A DNA stretch of 64,000 nt from Hyphomicrobiales bacterium (GCA_900472605.1 UCJD01000009.1:289883-353882); one strand, 5' to 3'; positions 35,482-43,634 are shown, counted from the first letter of the stretch. A program made the numbers and translations. Notes: generated by a model from the sequence alone, not told the origin.

Positions 35482-36885
35482 ATGGCTACTCTCCACTTCC
35501 CGGACCGATTGAAACGAAAAGGCGTTCACCGATCAGGGGACCGCCTCCCCTATATTATCACCTGCGACGACAGGCTAGCTGAAGGTCCCAATCACTTTAT
35601 CAATGAGAGAGCTCACGGGCGCATCAAACGCGATCCGAATGACCCCAGGGGCAAAAAGCTCAGTCCGAAAACAACAAGACAGTGCGGTTCAAAGCTTACC
35701 GACTACGAGACGTGGCTGGAGAGTTCTGCGGCGCACCCCGGCCTCGGGTCTCTTCGATGGCAGGATTCCCGTCGCTGGCTGATCGAGTTGTATGAGGAGG
35801 CCCTCCTCTTGGGCTATTGGAGCCGAGACTTCTGGCGAACGGGTCAACCCTCACCGCTCTCATACCGCTCCACCGTGAAGCCTCGCGTCGACGAAGCCAT
35901 TCTCTCCGGAATTTGGTTACAAAAGAACGGATACATTGCGGACTTCGAAGAGTTTCCGGGTGACGCCGCCATAGCTCGCGAGCGAGCATTGGTGAAACAG
36001 TCATTCGAAGCGATTGGTGAGCAGCTGCAGGCTTCCGGGTTGGTCACAGCTCGGAAGACAAATGTTCGCCAGGACCCAGGAACCGTTCTGCCGCCATCCG
36101 ATAAGGACATAAGGCGACTGATCGCGAATTTGCCTGAGGGCACGATGCAGTTGATATGCCTGTCGCTCTATGAGCTTGGCCTACGCGTGTTCGAACTCAT
36201 CGAACACATGAAAATTCCCCCGTCTTGGCTTGGAAAAGTTGACCGCTCGATTATCGGTGGGCAAACCTTGGGCTATCTCCCTGACCTAGATGTTGTCTTT
36301 TCGAACGCGCCGGACGTGGAGAAACGATGCAAGTGGCGCGTCAAAGGCAAATTCGGTAAAATCCGCTGGGTGATGATACCACCCAAGCTACTTAGGTTGC
36401 TCTGGAAATACGCCACCACGACTCGCCGGACAATTCTGAAGGGGAAATCTCCCGAACTCCGATCCGCCCATGAGCTGTTTCTTAATAGCCGCGGTCAGCC
36501 TATCAACTATGACAACGTCAGCTTGGCTTTACGACGCACGAACGACTCGCTCCAGCGCCAGGAACGGGTCACGGCCCACCTCCTCCGGCATGCGTACGCT
36601 TGTAAGTTCATCGAAGTCTGCATTCTTGAAGACTTTGCCAATGCCGGCATCGACTCAAAGACAGCCTCGTACGAGCAGTTCATGCGAAGTGGCGAAGGAG
36701 CGATTGTCGTCCTCCAAGCCCACCTCGGCCACGCGGAACGTGAAATGACGATGGGGTATCTAACGCAGCTCGCTGGGCGTGAAATGGCGTTTCGATACCA
36801 GAACGCCTTCAACAGGGAGGTCGACGAACTCACTGAAGGCGTCAATCTGCGCGCATCCTTTAAAAAGGATCGGGAGGCCGCATGA
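35482..36885 (+). CDS. ginA: Tyrosine recombinase GinA-like (first of the island recombination tetrad)
   Basis: 467 residues. The C-terminal catalytic domain (about 200-440) retains the phage-integrase residues: Arg235 in LGLRVFEL, His366-x-x-Arg369 in HLLRHAY, His417 in LGHAERE and the nucleophile candidate Tyr426 in MTMGYL. The N-terminal 200 residues form the core-binding and arm region. It is larger than ordinary integrases. Its stop overlaps the ginB start (ATGA). Three consecutive large tyrosine recombinases followed by a small gene is the defining layout of ginABCD in GInt islands, where all four genes are reported to be needed for excision and integration. The assignment is by gene order, sizes and catalytic motifs. 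Confidence 0.85.
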   Translation: MATLHFPDRLKRKGVHRSGDRLPYIITCDDRLAEGPNHFINERAHGRIKRDPNDPRGKKLSPKTTRQCGSKLTDYETWLESSAAHPGLGSLRWQDSRRWLIELYEEALLLGYWSRDFWRTGQPSPLSYRSTVKPRVDEAILSGIWLQKNGYIADFEEFPGDAAIARERALVKQSFEAIGEQLQASGLVTARKTNVRQDPGTVLPPSDKDIRRLIANLPEGTMQLICLSLYELGLRVFELIEHMKIPPSWLGKVDRSIIGGQTLGYLPDLDVVFSNAPDVEKRCKWRVKGKFGKIRWVMIPPKLLRLLWKYATTTRRTILKGKSPELRSAHELFLNSRGQPINYDNVSLALRRTNDSLQRQERVTAHLLRHAYACKFIEVCILEDFANAGIDSKTASYEQFMRSGEGAIVVLQAHLGHAEREMTMGYLTQLAGREMAFRYQNAFNREVDELTEGVNLRASFKKDREAA

Positions 36886-38786
36886 CCAAACGCCCTAAGA
36901 AAGGCGATCTGCCTAAATGCCTAAAAGCTGACCGCGTGCTTTCTGCAAAACCCGAGTCGAACATCACTCCAATTGCGGTGCCTGAGTACCTCGACTTCGA
37001 AGCCGAAGATTTCAAAAATACACCGTTGATCTATCGGAACCGAGCGAAGGTATCGAGAGCGCTGTTCGGAGGCGGACGGTCACTTTCCACGAAGCGTGCC
37101 GCGGAACGCCGGCTGCGAAACATTGCAAAATTTATCGACCAATATGCGGAGAAGCACCGTGTCATGGTATTCACCGCCGACGACGTCGATCCTGCATTCA
37201 GCGCGGATTTCATACGGTACATCGAACCTCATAACGAACGAAAACCCGTGATCAGTGCCTTCCGGAGACTACTGAAATGCATCGGCGTGCCAGAAATGCT
37301 TTGGCCGACGGACCCGTTCCAGAAAAAGCCAGCCGCTTCGTCGAAAAACCTACTTTCAAAAGAACAGATGAAGAAGGCTGTTTGGAACGCAAAGCATGAA
37401 GCGCGCTTGGTAATTCAAATGCAACGAGAGGCGGACACCGCCGGCCCAGGCCATGATCCGAGACGTGGACAAGGCAGGAAGGGCGAATGGGACGACCTTG
37501 GAAACCGCTTGTGGGCGTTGCGAAATATAGTTGGTCCGACAGTGCGGACATGGAACGAGTACAATGCGCTTTTCCCTGGGGTAGTAAGGCAGCTGGAAAG
37601 ATACCCAGGGGCACTCGCGGTCGAGCGCAACGGCGAAATTTGTCGAGTCAGAGGCATAATCGCCCATCTGAGATACATCTATCCAGAAGGGCGGGACATC
37701 GCGCCTTTCGTGATCCTTACGCTTATTAGGACGTTCTTCAACTTTGAGACTGTCGCAACCTTGGAGGTAGGCAAATGGTTTAAGCCCTACCCGTTTTCAG
37801 CCGACGATATGGGCGTCGATCGGGCGTGCTACATTGTTGGCCAAAAAAACCGCGGGAAACAGGACCCTCGTGATCCGCCTAAGGTGGTTCACGCAATTTC
37901 GTTGATGAAGCCGTGGTCTCATGCCTACCGTATCCTGCAGACCGTCGAGGCACTAACCCAACCACTCCGTGATGAAATCGAACGTGAAATATGCGAATTG
38001 CTTCGAATTCGGCGACGGTCTGGCCAACAGAAGGAGCGCCTCGCTTACCTGCAGTCAATTCGTGAGCGCGTCTTTCTTTACAACAGCAGCATCACCGGCA
38101 TCAGTGCGATTTCCTATGAACACGGCGCACCTCGCTGGCTGAACGAGGCATTGACCTGTTGGGGCCTGCCGACAGAAGTAAGAACTTTTCGCGACGTCGG
38201 CCTCGCGTTCGGTTTCACCGCATCAGGAAGCAATCTCGCTGTACTACAAATTCTGGGCTCACACAGCGCCCAAGGCGTATCAGCGCTTTACACAAAGAGA
38301 AAGCAGTTGGAGGCGGCTAGAGAAGAGGCAGCAAAATCTGTCTTCAGAGCCAGCTTGGAGCTCGTCGACGAGGATGACTTTTCGCTCAAGTCGCTTGCAC
38401 GACGCCTGTCTGCTCAAGGTCTCCGGACCCGCCAAATCGAGAACGTACTGGACCCAGATACCACGACGCAGTGGGGCAACCGGTGTGCCGATCCGGCATC
38501 CCCTCCGTCCGGTTTCTCTCAAAGGACGCCGCCGGGGCACGAGTGTATTGGTCAAAGATGCATTGATGGATGTCTCAATGCCCGCTGGTTTCCAGAAAGT
38601 ATCCCGCATGTCTTGACAATGTTATCCTTGGTGCAAGAGCGGCGACGAAATCTCGGTGCGGAAGCAACGCTTGCCGGGACCTTTGACAGCATCCTCACGC
38701 GATTGAAGAACCTCCTGATGATGTGGCCGGATCGTATTCTGCGCGATTACCCCGCCGCTATAGAGGCTCTGCGAAATGAGGACTAA
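36882..38786 (+). CDS. ginB: Tyrosine recombinase-like GinB
   Basis: 634 residues. The integrase domain is divergent: box II keeps Arg437 (RTFRDVGLAFGF) without the usual His three residues earlier. His461 (LGSHSAQG) and Tyr470 (SALYTK) fit box II/III and the nucleophile. The box I position reads TFFNFETVATL with Asn where Arg is expected. A C-terminal Cys set (HECIGQRCIDGC, about 553-564) may bind zinc. It may therefore be a structural or regulatory partner of GinA and GinC. It overlaps ginA by 4 bp and ginC by 11 bp, so all are made from one transcript. Confidence 0.85.
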   Translation: MTKRPKKGDLPKCLKADRVLSAKPESNITPIAVPEYLDFEAEDFKNTPLIYRNRAKVSRALFGGGRSLSTKRAAERRLRNIAKFIDQYAEKHRVMVFTADDVDPAFSADFIRYIEPHNERKPVISAFRRLLKCIGVPEMLWPTDPFQKKPAASSKNLLSKEQMKKAVWNAKHEARLVIQMQREADTAGPGHDPRRGQGRKGEWDDLGNRLWALRNIVGPTVRTWNEYNALFPGVVRQLERYPGALAVERNGEICRVRGIIAHLRYIYPEGRDIAPFVILTLIRTFFNFETVATLEVGKWFKPYPFSADDMGVDRACYIVGQKNRGKQDPRDPPKVVHAISLMKPWSHAYRILQTVEALTQPLRDEIEREICELLRIRRRSGQQKERLAYLQSIRERVFLYNSSITGISAISYEHGAPRWLNEALTCWGLPTEVRTFRDVGLAFGFTASGSNLAVLQILGSHSAQGVSALYTKRKQLEAAREEAAKSVFRASLELVDEDDFSLKSLARRLSAQGLRTRQIENVLDPDTTTQWGNRCADPASPPSGFSQRTPPGHECIGQRCIDGCLNARWFPESIPHVLTMLSLVQERRRNLGAEATLAGTFDSILTRLKNLLMMWPDRILRDYPAAIEALRNED

Positions 38787-40650
38787 GATTTCACTCGATG
38801 ACCAAAGGCTTTGGATCGTCGTGAACGCCTTGAGCCTAGATGCCAGCCCGCCGTACCGCGACGACCTCGAGGTTACGCCTGGGTGTTTTTTCGGAGACCA
38901 TGGCTGGTACTTTCCGCTAGAGAATTTGACCCCCGGCAGGCGAAAGAAGAACGGCATTGACTTCCTCACAGCAGCTAACCTCGCGAACACCGTCGGGCGT
39001 CTCATACCAGGCAGCCTTTTGCTTCTTCAATTAAAGGATGTTGGCGTTGTACACGTCTTTCGGCTCGATGTTCTCAAATCGCGAATCAATGTTTCCAACG
39101 GCGGCTTTTTCACGGAGCGAATGACGTCAATCAAACGCTTCTTCATCGCGATGAAAATCATCGGACTAAATAGTCTTTCTGATCTAACGCCGTTCAATTT
39201 ACCGCAAGTCCGCGCGCTCATGTCCACTACCAAGGCGGACAATTTTGGTTTCATTCTCTCTCAACTCATTCTGATTTCGCAGGCAGGTTTGGTGCGTGAC
39301 GGCCTCCGAGCCTATGAATGGGAAATCGACGTTGACGATGATGATGGGGAAGACACAACTAGCGAGCGCGGCACTCAACCGTTGACTGCAGAAGAGGCTG
39401 GCACTCTCCTGAAGCTGAGCAGAACTTACATTTCTTTGTCGTCAGAGATAAGTTCCGAAATTCGAGCTCTCTCCGATCCTATCAGCCCTCAAGCAGCTAT
39501 TTCGAACGGTCTAAAAGCTAAGCTTCCCGCAAATCTGCAAGATTTGGATGCCCAATGGCATTCAACGACCTTGCATCTCCTTGTGGAGGTCTCTTCAGCA
39601 AACTTAGGGTGTTATCACTTTGGGTTCAGGCCCAGTGAGCTTCTATCTATTAGAAAGGGATTTATCGTCACGATTCTTGACGATCCCGACGACCAGGACC
39701 TCAGAATAAAATTTATCCGAACGAAAAATGTTTCGACACCCACGTCGCGGGAACTTCGTGTTGACCCGTATCTCAGAGAGGTAGAGGCCGCAATTGAAGA
39801 CGTGAGAGATGCTTTGAACGCTCAAAGCGACTTCATTTACTCCCATCCAAACTCGGAGTGGGAAATGAGTTACAACCGGTATCTCTATCGACTGAAGAGG
39901 TTCTGCCAGCTCCATGGCCTGGATTTCAACCTCACCGGTTATACTTGGCGTAAAACCGTTGTGGACATCATGGTACGTGTGATCACCGAGGCCATCCCGA
40001 TACTTCAGCATATATTGGGCCACGTCTCCGAAACTGAATCTGTTGGGTACGCGCTATCCTCACCACTGCTTCAGCCTGAAATCCAGGCCGGGGTGATGCA
40101 GGTCTACACCCGCCGGGCAGGAACCCTGTTTGAGACGGCCACTAGCTCCGTTACCGAACTTGGTGGACTCGCTGGCAAGCGCCTTCAGAAATTACTTTCC
40201 TCCGATATCAACTCCGAAGACCTCGGCATGACGAAGGAGGAGTTCGTGGAGGACTGCATCGCCGAGGGAAACTTCCCGATCAAAGTCGCTGAGGGAGTCT
40301 ACTGCGTTCGTGGAAAGCTCGGGAGAGGACTTTGCTCCATCGATTCTGGCGACCTATTGGCTGACCCTGCAAATTGTAGCGCGGCCTGCAATTTTCAGGT
40401 CCAGATGCCGGAAAGACGGGATGTGGTGAAGGAAAACATGGCCAACCTCGGGAAACTTCTGTCGTCAGACACCGTGCCGCGGATGCAGAAGGTCCACGCT
40501 GTCAATCAGGTCAACGAGCAATTGGTAGCATGGCCTGAACTGGTCGAGTTCCGCGAGGAACTACTCAAGTTGGACCCTCAACTAATCAAATGGTTCAAAA
40601 ATGGCGTCAAAGGACATTCCAGAAAATCTACGCGCATCGAAACACCTTGA
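38776..40650 (+). CDS. ginC: Tyrosine recombinase GinC-like
   Basis: 624 residues. Catalytic residues: Arg285 in HFGFRPSELLSI, Arg392 in GYTWRKTVVD (Tyr389 replaces the usual His), His416 in ILGHVSET and nucleophile candidate Tyr425 in ESVGYALSS. The C-terminal part holds five Cys residues (EDCIAEG, YCVRGKLG, LCSIDSG, NCSAACNF), again suggesting a zinc-binding element as in ginB. The start lies 11 bp inside ginB and the end runs 50 bp into ginD. Together with ginA it probably supplies the strand-exchange activity of the island. Confidence 0.85.
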   Translation: MRTKISLDDQRLWIVVNALSLDASPPYRDDLEVTPGCFFGDHGWYFPLENLTPGRRKKNGIDFLTAANLANTVGRLIPGSLLLLQLKDVGVVHVFRLDVLKSRINVSNGGFFTERMTSIKRFFIAMKIIGLNSLSDLTPFNLPQVRALMSTTKADNFGFILSQLILISQAGLVRDGLRAYEWEIDVDDDDGEDTTSERGTQPLTAEEAGTLLKLSRTYISLSSEISSEIRALSDPISPQAAISNGLKAKLPANLQDLDAQWHSTTLHLLVEVSSANLGCYHFGFRPSELLSIRKGFIVTILDDPDDQDLRIKFIRTKNVSTPTSRELRVDPYLREVEAAIEDVRDALNAQSDFIYSHPNSEWEMSYNRYLYRLKRFCQLHGLDFNLTGYTWRKTVVDIMVRVITEAIPILQHILGHVSETESVGYALSSPLLQPEIQAGVMQVYTRRAGTLFETATSSVTELGGLAGKRLQKLLSSDINSEDLGMTKEEFVEDCIAEGNFPIKVAEGVYCVRGKLGRGLCSIDSGDLLADPANCSAACNFQVQMPERRDVVKENMANLGKLLSSDTVPRMQKVHAVNQVNEQLVAWPELVEFREELLKLDPQLIKWFKNGVKGHSRKSTRIETP

Positions 40651-41116
40651 AAGTCACGCGACCGCCCAAGAGTTCGAACGGGCTATGGATTCGATCCGGC
40701 GCGACCTAGCGAGCGGGAAATTAAGTCGTCAACATAAACGAATCTATATGTCTGACGTAACGGCCAGGACGGATAAAAATGGCGACATCCTAAAAGCCGA
40801 TGCTCATAAAGATACAACCCGCGTTAAAGTTAGAGCTTTCGTTGCGGAGATCAATAAAAAGTTGAAAGAGGCAGCTGCGAAGGACCCCGAGGTCGAAATC
40901 GCCGCTCTTCAAGATCAAATACGGGAGCTGAATGACAAGTATAATCGACTGGCTGACACCGCCAATGACTGGTCCGCTCGCTGTAGAGAAAAGACCTACA
41001 GAATTACAAACTTGGAGGTCCTCCTGGAAGCCGAGCGGGAAAAAGGATCGAAGCGAGCTGTCCATATTGTCAGAGAAAAATCGCCACCAGATGACGAACC
41101 TCCCAAACAAAAATAG
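40601..41116 (+). CDS. ginD: GinD-like small coiled-coil protein
   Basis: 171 residues starting inside the end of ginC (50-bp overlap). The N-terminal third is basic and helical (ESHATAQEFERAMDSIRRDL). Residues about 80-145 form a coiled coil (VEIAALQDQIRELNDKYNRLADTAND). The C-terminus is short and acidic/proline-rich. Size, position and overlap agree with GinD, the fourth essential GInt gene, thought to be a DNA-binding accessory factor similar to TnpC of Tn554. It is the last gene of the island before ssrA: its stop is about 40 bp before the presumed acceptor piece of ssrA copy 1. Confidence 0.78.
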   Translation: MASKDIPENLRASKHLESHATAQEFERAMDSIRRDLASGKLSRQHKRIYMSDVTARTDKNGDILKADAHKDTTRVKVRAFVAEINKKLKEAAAKDPEVEIAALQDQIRELNDKYNRLADTANDWSARCREKTYRITNLEVLLEAEREKGSKRAVHIVREKSPPDDEPPKQK

Positions 41117-41157
41117 CCCAGGCTTGAAAAGCACTGAATTCTCACTTATCTCTCATA

Positions 41158-41477
41158 GTGCTTCGCAAGAAGTCTATGGCGCTAAACCTTTTGTGCAATA
41201 GGCATGCAGGACGCGGCTTCGACGCCGCCGCCTCCACCAAACAACCCGATGATCGTTTCATCGGTGATTGGGGGCGACATGGGATCGACTGGTGCTGAAA
41301 GACAAAAGCTGTGCTCGGCATGATACCACCGTTATCGGGTCAAAATAGTAGTTGCAAACGACAACTATGCGGAAGCTCGTCTCGCTGCTTAATCGCAGTG
41401 TGACACTTCAAATCAAGCCCTAAGGGGTCGCACCTTTAGGCGGGGTTCGGAGGTACCTGGCAACAGAAACCTCCACC
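41158..41477 (+). ncRNA. ssrA: tmRNA gene ssrA, copy 1 (two-piece, permuted; looks complete)
   Basis: The order is permuted, as in alphaproteobacteria. The acceptor piece (about 41158-41239) ends in CGCCTCC-ACCA. A short linker (41240-41269, hairpin CCGATGA/TCATCGG) follows, and then the coding piece from 41270. Its 5' GGGGGCG pairs with the CGCCTCC acceptor strand, including the G3-U wobble needed by alanyl-tRNA synthetase. ACAAAAG in the coding piece pairs with CTTTTGT in the acceptor piece (P2). The tag ORF at 41354-41392 reads ANDNYAEARLAA-stop. The T arm is GCGGC-TTCGAC-GCCGC, i.e. a 6-nt loop, one shorter than usual. Its start is estimated. Function: rescue of stalled ribosomes and tagging of the peptide for ClpXP, with SmpB. 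Confidence 0.85.
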
Positions 41478-41496
41478 AAAATCCCCAAATTTTTTT
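41449..41496 (+). terminator. End of ssrA copy 1: hairpin and T run
   Basis: GGAGGT (41449-41454) pairs with ACCTCC (41469-41474), forming the 3' hairpin of the coding piece. A seven-T run follows at 41490-41496. Copy 2 keeps the hairpin (GAAGGC/GCCTTC) but not the T run. Confidence 0.5.
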
Positions 41497-41628
41497 ACCG
41501 TATAAGCCGTCAGCTGCTAGCAATTTCATTGGAAAGGGGCCGACATGCTTTACCTGGAACCTCCGCAGATGCAGGACTTCTCGATGTCGACCCCCTCTGT
41601 TGTAGCTCATGTAAAGGGCGGTACCCGG

Positions 41629-41641
41629 CGCCTCCACCAAA
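41629..41641 (+). other. Probable island attachment site (acceptor/CCA end of ssrA copy 2)
   Basis: CGCCTCCACCAAA here is identical to 41229-41241 in copy 1. In front of copy 1 the sequence is a proper T arm. In front of this copy (41560-41628) no 5-bp stem with a TTCRA loop can be found. The switch from non-ssrA to ssrA sequence at this point is what integration at the CCA end would leave. The exact crossover is inferred. Confidence 0.5.
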
Positions 41642-41678
41642 AACCGGCGGTACGACAATGCGTTGGCCGGCTTTTGAT

Positions 41679-41886
41679 GGGGGCGAAACAGGATCGACAA
41701 GGGTGTAAAGATCGTCTTTTTGCTCGGCATTGTACCGCCGTTATCGGGCTAAAATTGTAGTTGCAAACGACAACTATGCGGAAGCTCGTCTCGCTGCTTA
41801 ATCGCAGTGTGACACTTCAAATCAAGTCCTGAAGGTTCGCACCTTAAGGCGGGGTCCGAAGGCACCTGGCAACAGAAGCCTTCACC
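41679..41886 (+). ncRNA. ssrA: ssrA copy 2: coding piece intact, acceptor piece probably disrupted
   Basis: The coding piece starts GGGGGCG (41679) and carries the D-arm-like GGATCGAC and tag ORF 41763-41801 reading ANDNYAEARLAA-stop, identical to copy 1 over the tag. The downstream pseudoknot region and 3' hairpin (GAAGGC/GCCTTC) are also conserved. The linker 41640-41678 forms a hairpin (AAAACCGGC/GCCGGCTTTT). Upstream the acceptor strand and CCA are present (41629-41639), but the T arm and a P2 partner for GGGTGTAAAG are not evident. This copy is probably the original chromosomal gene split by the island. It might still act if an acceptor piece is supplied in trans. Confidence 0.75.
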
Positions 41887-42013
41887 TTCTCCCCCAAGCT
41901 CAAATCATGTATGATTTGCGAAAGCATGACTCGGCTGCGGGCTTTTCCAAGCCGCTTGAGCATGGCATATAGGCTTGGATCAGACGTACGGACTAGAGAA
42001 AGACAGGGAAAGC

Positions 42014-42532
42014 ATGGGGCAGGATCATATCCGGTACGACATTCTGGCACAGGACGCGCTTCGCGGCGTCATCCGCAAAGTATTGTCGGAAGTCGCGGCA
42101 ACCGGCCGCCTGCCGGGCGAACACCACTTTTTCATCACCTTTCTGACCGGCGCTCCCGGCGTTCGCATTTCGCAGGCGCTCAAGTCCAAGTATCCCGAGC
42201 AGATGACCATCGTCATCCAGCACCAGTTCTGGGAAATGAAGGTCACCGAATCGCACTTCGAGATCGGTCTCTCTTTCTCCGACGTTCCGGAAAAGCTCTT
42301 CATCCCGTTCAACGCCATCCGCGGCTTCTACGATCCGTCGGTCAATTTCGAGCTCGAGTTCGATGTGCCGCTCGCCGATAGCGACGAGCTGCCGGAAGCC
42401 GAGATCACCGCTTACCCGATCGCCTCGGAAAAAGCGGAAAAGACCGAGGATGCGGCGGCAAAGCCCGCCGACGGCGACGAAAAGAAAGCCGGATCGGTCG
42501 TCTCTCTCGACGCATTCCGCAAGAAGCAGTAA
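42014..42532 (+). CDS. sspB: SspB family ClpXP adaptor
   Basis: 172 residues of the SspB/DUF1321 family. The body (DHIRYDILAQDALRGVIRKVL ... HHFFITFLTGAPGVRISQALK ... FEIGLSFSDVPEKLFIPFNAIRGFYDPSVNF) is the tag-binding domain. An acidic Ala/Lys-rich linker (about 135-160) ends in the conserved tail VVSLDAFRKKQ, the ClpX-docking segment. Start 42014 has AGGGAA upstream and matches the family N-terminus. An earlier ATG at 41975 is rejected. The protein tethers ssrA-tagged peptides to ClpXP, and it lies 128 bp after the gene for that tag. A strong terminator follows. Confidence 0.93.
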   Translation: MGQDHIRYDILAQDALRGVIRKVLSEVAATGRLPGEHHFFITFLTGAPGVRISQALKSKYPEQMTIVIQHQFWEMKVTESHFEIGLSFSDVPEKLFIPFNAIRGFYDPSVNFELEFDVPLADSDELPEAEITAYPIASEKAEKTEDAAAKPADGDEKKAGSVVSLDAFRKKQ

Positions 42533-42537
42533 GGATC

Positions 42538-42563
42538 AAAGGGAAGCAATCGCTTCCCTTTTT
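42538..42563 (+). terminator. Rho-independent terminator after sspB
   Basis: AAAGGGAAGC and GCTTCCCTTT form a stem around an AATC loop, followed by a run of T. Confidence 0.88.
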
Positions 42564-42594
42564 CATATCGCCTCCTTTCCTTTTTAGGTGTCCC

Positions 42595-42789
42595 GTGAGC
42601 GCCGAAATCGTCAATCTCCGCCAGTTCAAGAAGAAGCAGGCCCGCTCCGACAAGGAGAAGCAGGCCGAGCAGAACCGGATTTCGTTCGGCCGCACCAAAC
42701 AGGAAAAGCAGCTCACCAAGGCGTTGAATGAGAAAGCCGAGCGCGCGCACGACCAGGGCCGCATCGACAAGAACGACGACGCCGAATGA
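42595..42789 (+). CDS. DUF4169 family small protein
   Basis: 64 residues, GTG start. A highly charged, Lys/Glu/Arg-rich helical protein with N-terminus EIVNLRQFKKKQ followed by ARSDKEKQAEQNRISFGRTK, matching the alphaproteobacterial DUF4169 family. Function unknown. The N-terminal IVNLRQFKKKQ closely resembles the ClpX-docking tail VVSLDAFRKKQ of the neighbouring SspB (see findings). It is separated from sspB by a terminator and is followed closely by the ribbon-helix-helix gene, likely in one unit. Confidence 0.85.
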   Translation: MSAEIVNLRQFKKKQARSDKEKQAEQNRISFGRTKQEKQLTKALNEKAERAHDQGRIDKNDDAE

Positions 42790-42868
42790 CCGCCCGCGAT
42801 CGCGAAAAAGATTCCGCGATCAATCTCTTGCGCGCGTTTTCGGATTCATTTTCCGAACAAGCTACACG

Positions 42869-43144
42869 ATGATCCGCAAGCACTCGATAACGCTGCACGG
42901 CCATCGCACCAGCCTCTCGCTTGAAGACGAGTTCTGGGCCGAACTCACTGCCATCGCCACCGCCCGCGCCATCCCGCTCGCCGGCCTGATTTCCGAAATC
43001 GACGACAACAGGGAAGCAGACAGCAACCTGTCCTCGGCACTCCGCCTACACGTGCTGGCGTGGCTGAAATCGACAGGCGCCGCTCCGACCCCACAGGAGC
43101 ACCAGCCGGACAGTGGGAAGGCGGCGGATGCCGGAGCGCGTTGA
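42869..43144 (+). CDS. Ribbon-helix-helix domain protein
   Basis: 91 residues. IRKHSITLHGHRTSLSLEDEFWAELTAIATARAIPLAGLISEID is the RHH_4-type ribbon-helix-helix pattern found in small alphaproteobacterial proteins next to DUF4169. The C-terminal 30 residues are Pro/Ala-rich and probably disordered. The ATG at 42869 is chosen because homology starts there. An upstream in-frame ATG at 42728 would overlap DUF4169. It is a probable DNA-binding regulator with unknown targets. Its end overlaps the GrpB gene by 17 bp. Confidence 0.8.
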   Translation: MIRKHSITLHGHRTSLSLEDEFWAELTAIATARAIPLAGLISEIDDNREADSNLSSALRLHVLAWLKSTGAAPTPQEHQPDSGKAADAGAR

Positions 43145-43634
43145 GATTGTGCCCTACGACGCGGCATGGCCGGCTCGCTTCAGCGAAATCGCCCACGCCC
43201 TGAAAGCCCTGCTGGGCGATTACGTGCTCGATATCCACCACATCGGCAGCACCTCGATCCCGGGGATGGCCGCCAAGCCGCTCATCGATATCGATGTGAT
43301 AATGCCCACCGCAGCCAACGTCATCGACGCCTGCCCGCTGATGGAGGCGGCCGGCTACGAGCCGCGCGGCAATCGCTACGACGCCGACATCTTCGCCTTC
43401 ATGAAGCGGTCCGCCACGCCCCGGCAACGGATCTACTTGTGCCCCGAGGGCCACGACACGCACCACCGGCGCATCCAGTTTCGCGATTATCTGCGAACCC
43501 ACCCGCAAGCCGCTTCGGATTATCAGGCGCTGAAGCTCAAGCTGGCGGAAGACTTCGAATATGACGGCGACGGCTACACCGCCGCCAAGGCCGCTTTCGT
43601 CCACGACATCGTCGCCCGCGCGATCCGGCGCTGA
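43128..43634 (+). CDS. GrpB family protein (UPF0157, nucleotidyltransferase fold)
   Basis: 168 residues. VEIVPYDAAWPARFSEIAHAL and HHIGSTSIPGMAAKPLIDIDVIM are the diagnostic GrpB segments. GSTS and the D-x-D pair fit a nucleotidyltransferase fold active site. Later HTHHRRIQFRDYLRTHP is also typical. The family is often predicted to have acetyl-CoA or dephospho-CoA kinase-linked roles, but the activity is unproven. ATG 43128 lies inside the RHH gene, indicating translational coupling. It is convergent with the AsmA gene, 36 bp away. Confidence 0.88.
   Translation: MPERVEIVPYDAAWPARFSEIAHALKALLGDYVLDIHHIGSTSIPGMAAKPLIDIDVIMPTAANVIDACPLMEAAGYEPRGNRYDADIFAFMKRSATPRQRIYLCPEGHDTHHRRIQFRDYLRTHPQAASDYQALKLKLAEDFEYDGDGYTAAKAAFVHDIVARAIRR

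Noticed and set aside
41320..41890. Direct repeat of about 150 bp first read as an insertion-sequence or transposon duplication
   Set aside because: Each copy contains the tmRNA tag ORF and acceptor pairing, so the repeat is explained by two ssrA genes.
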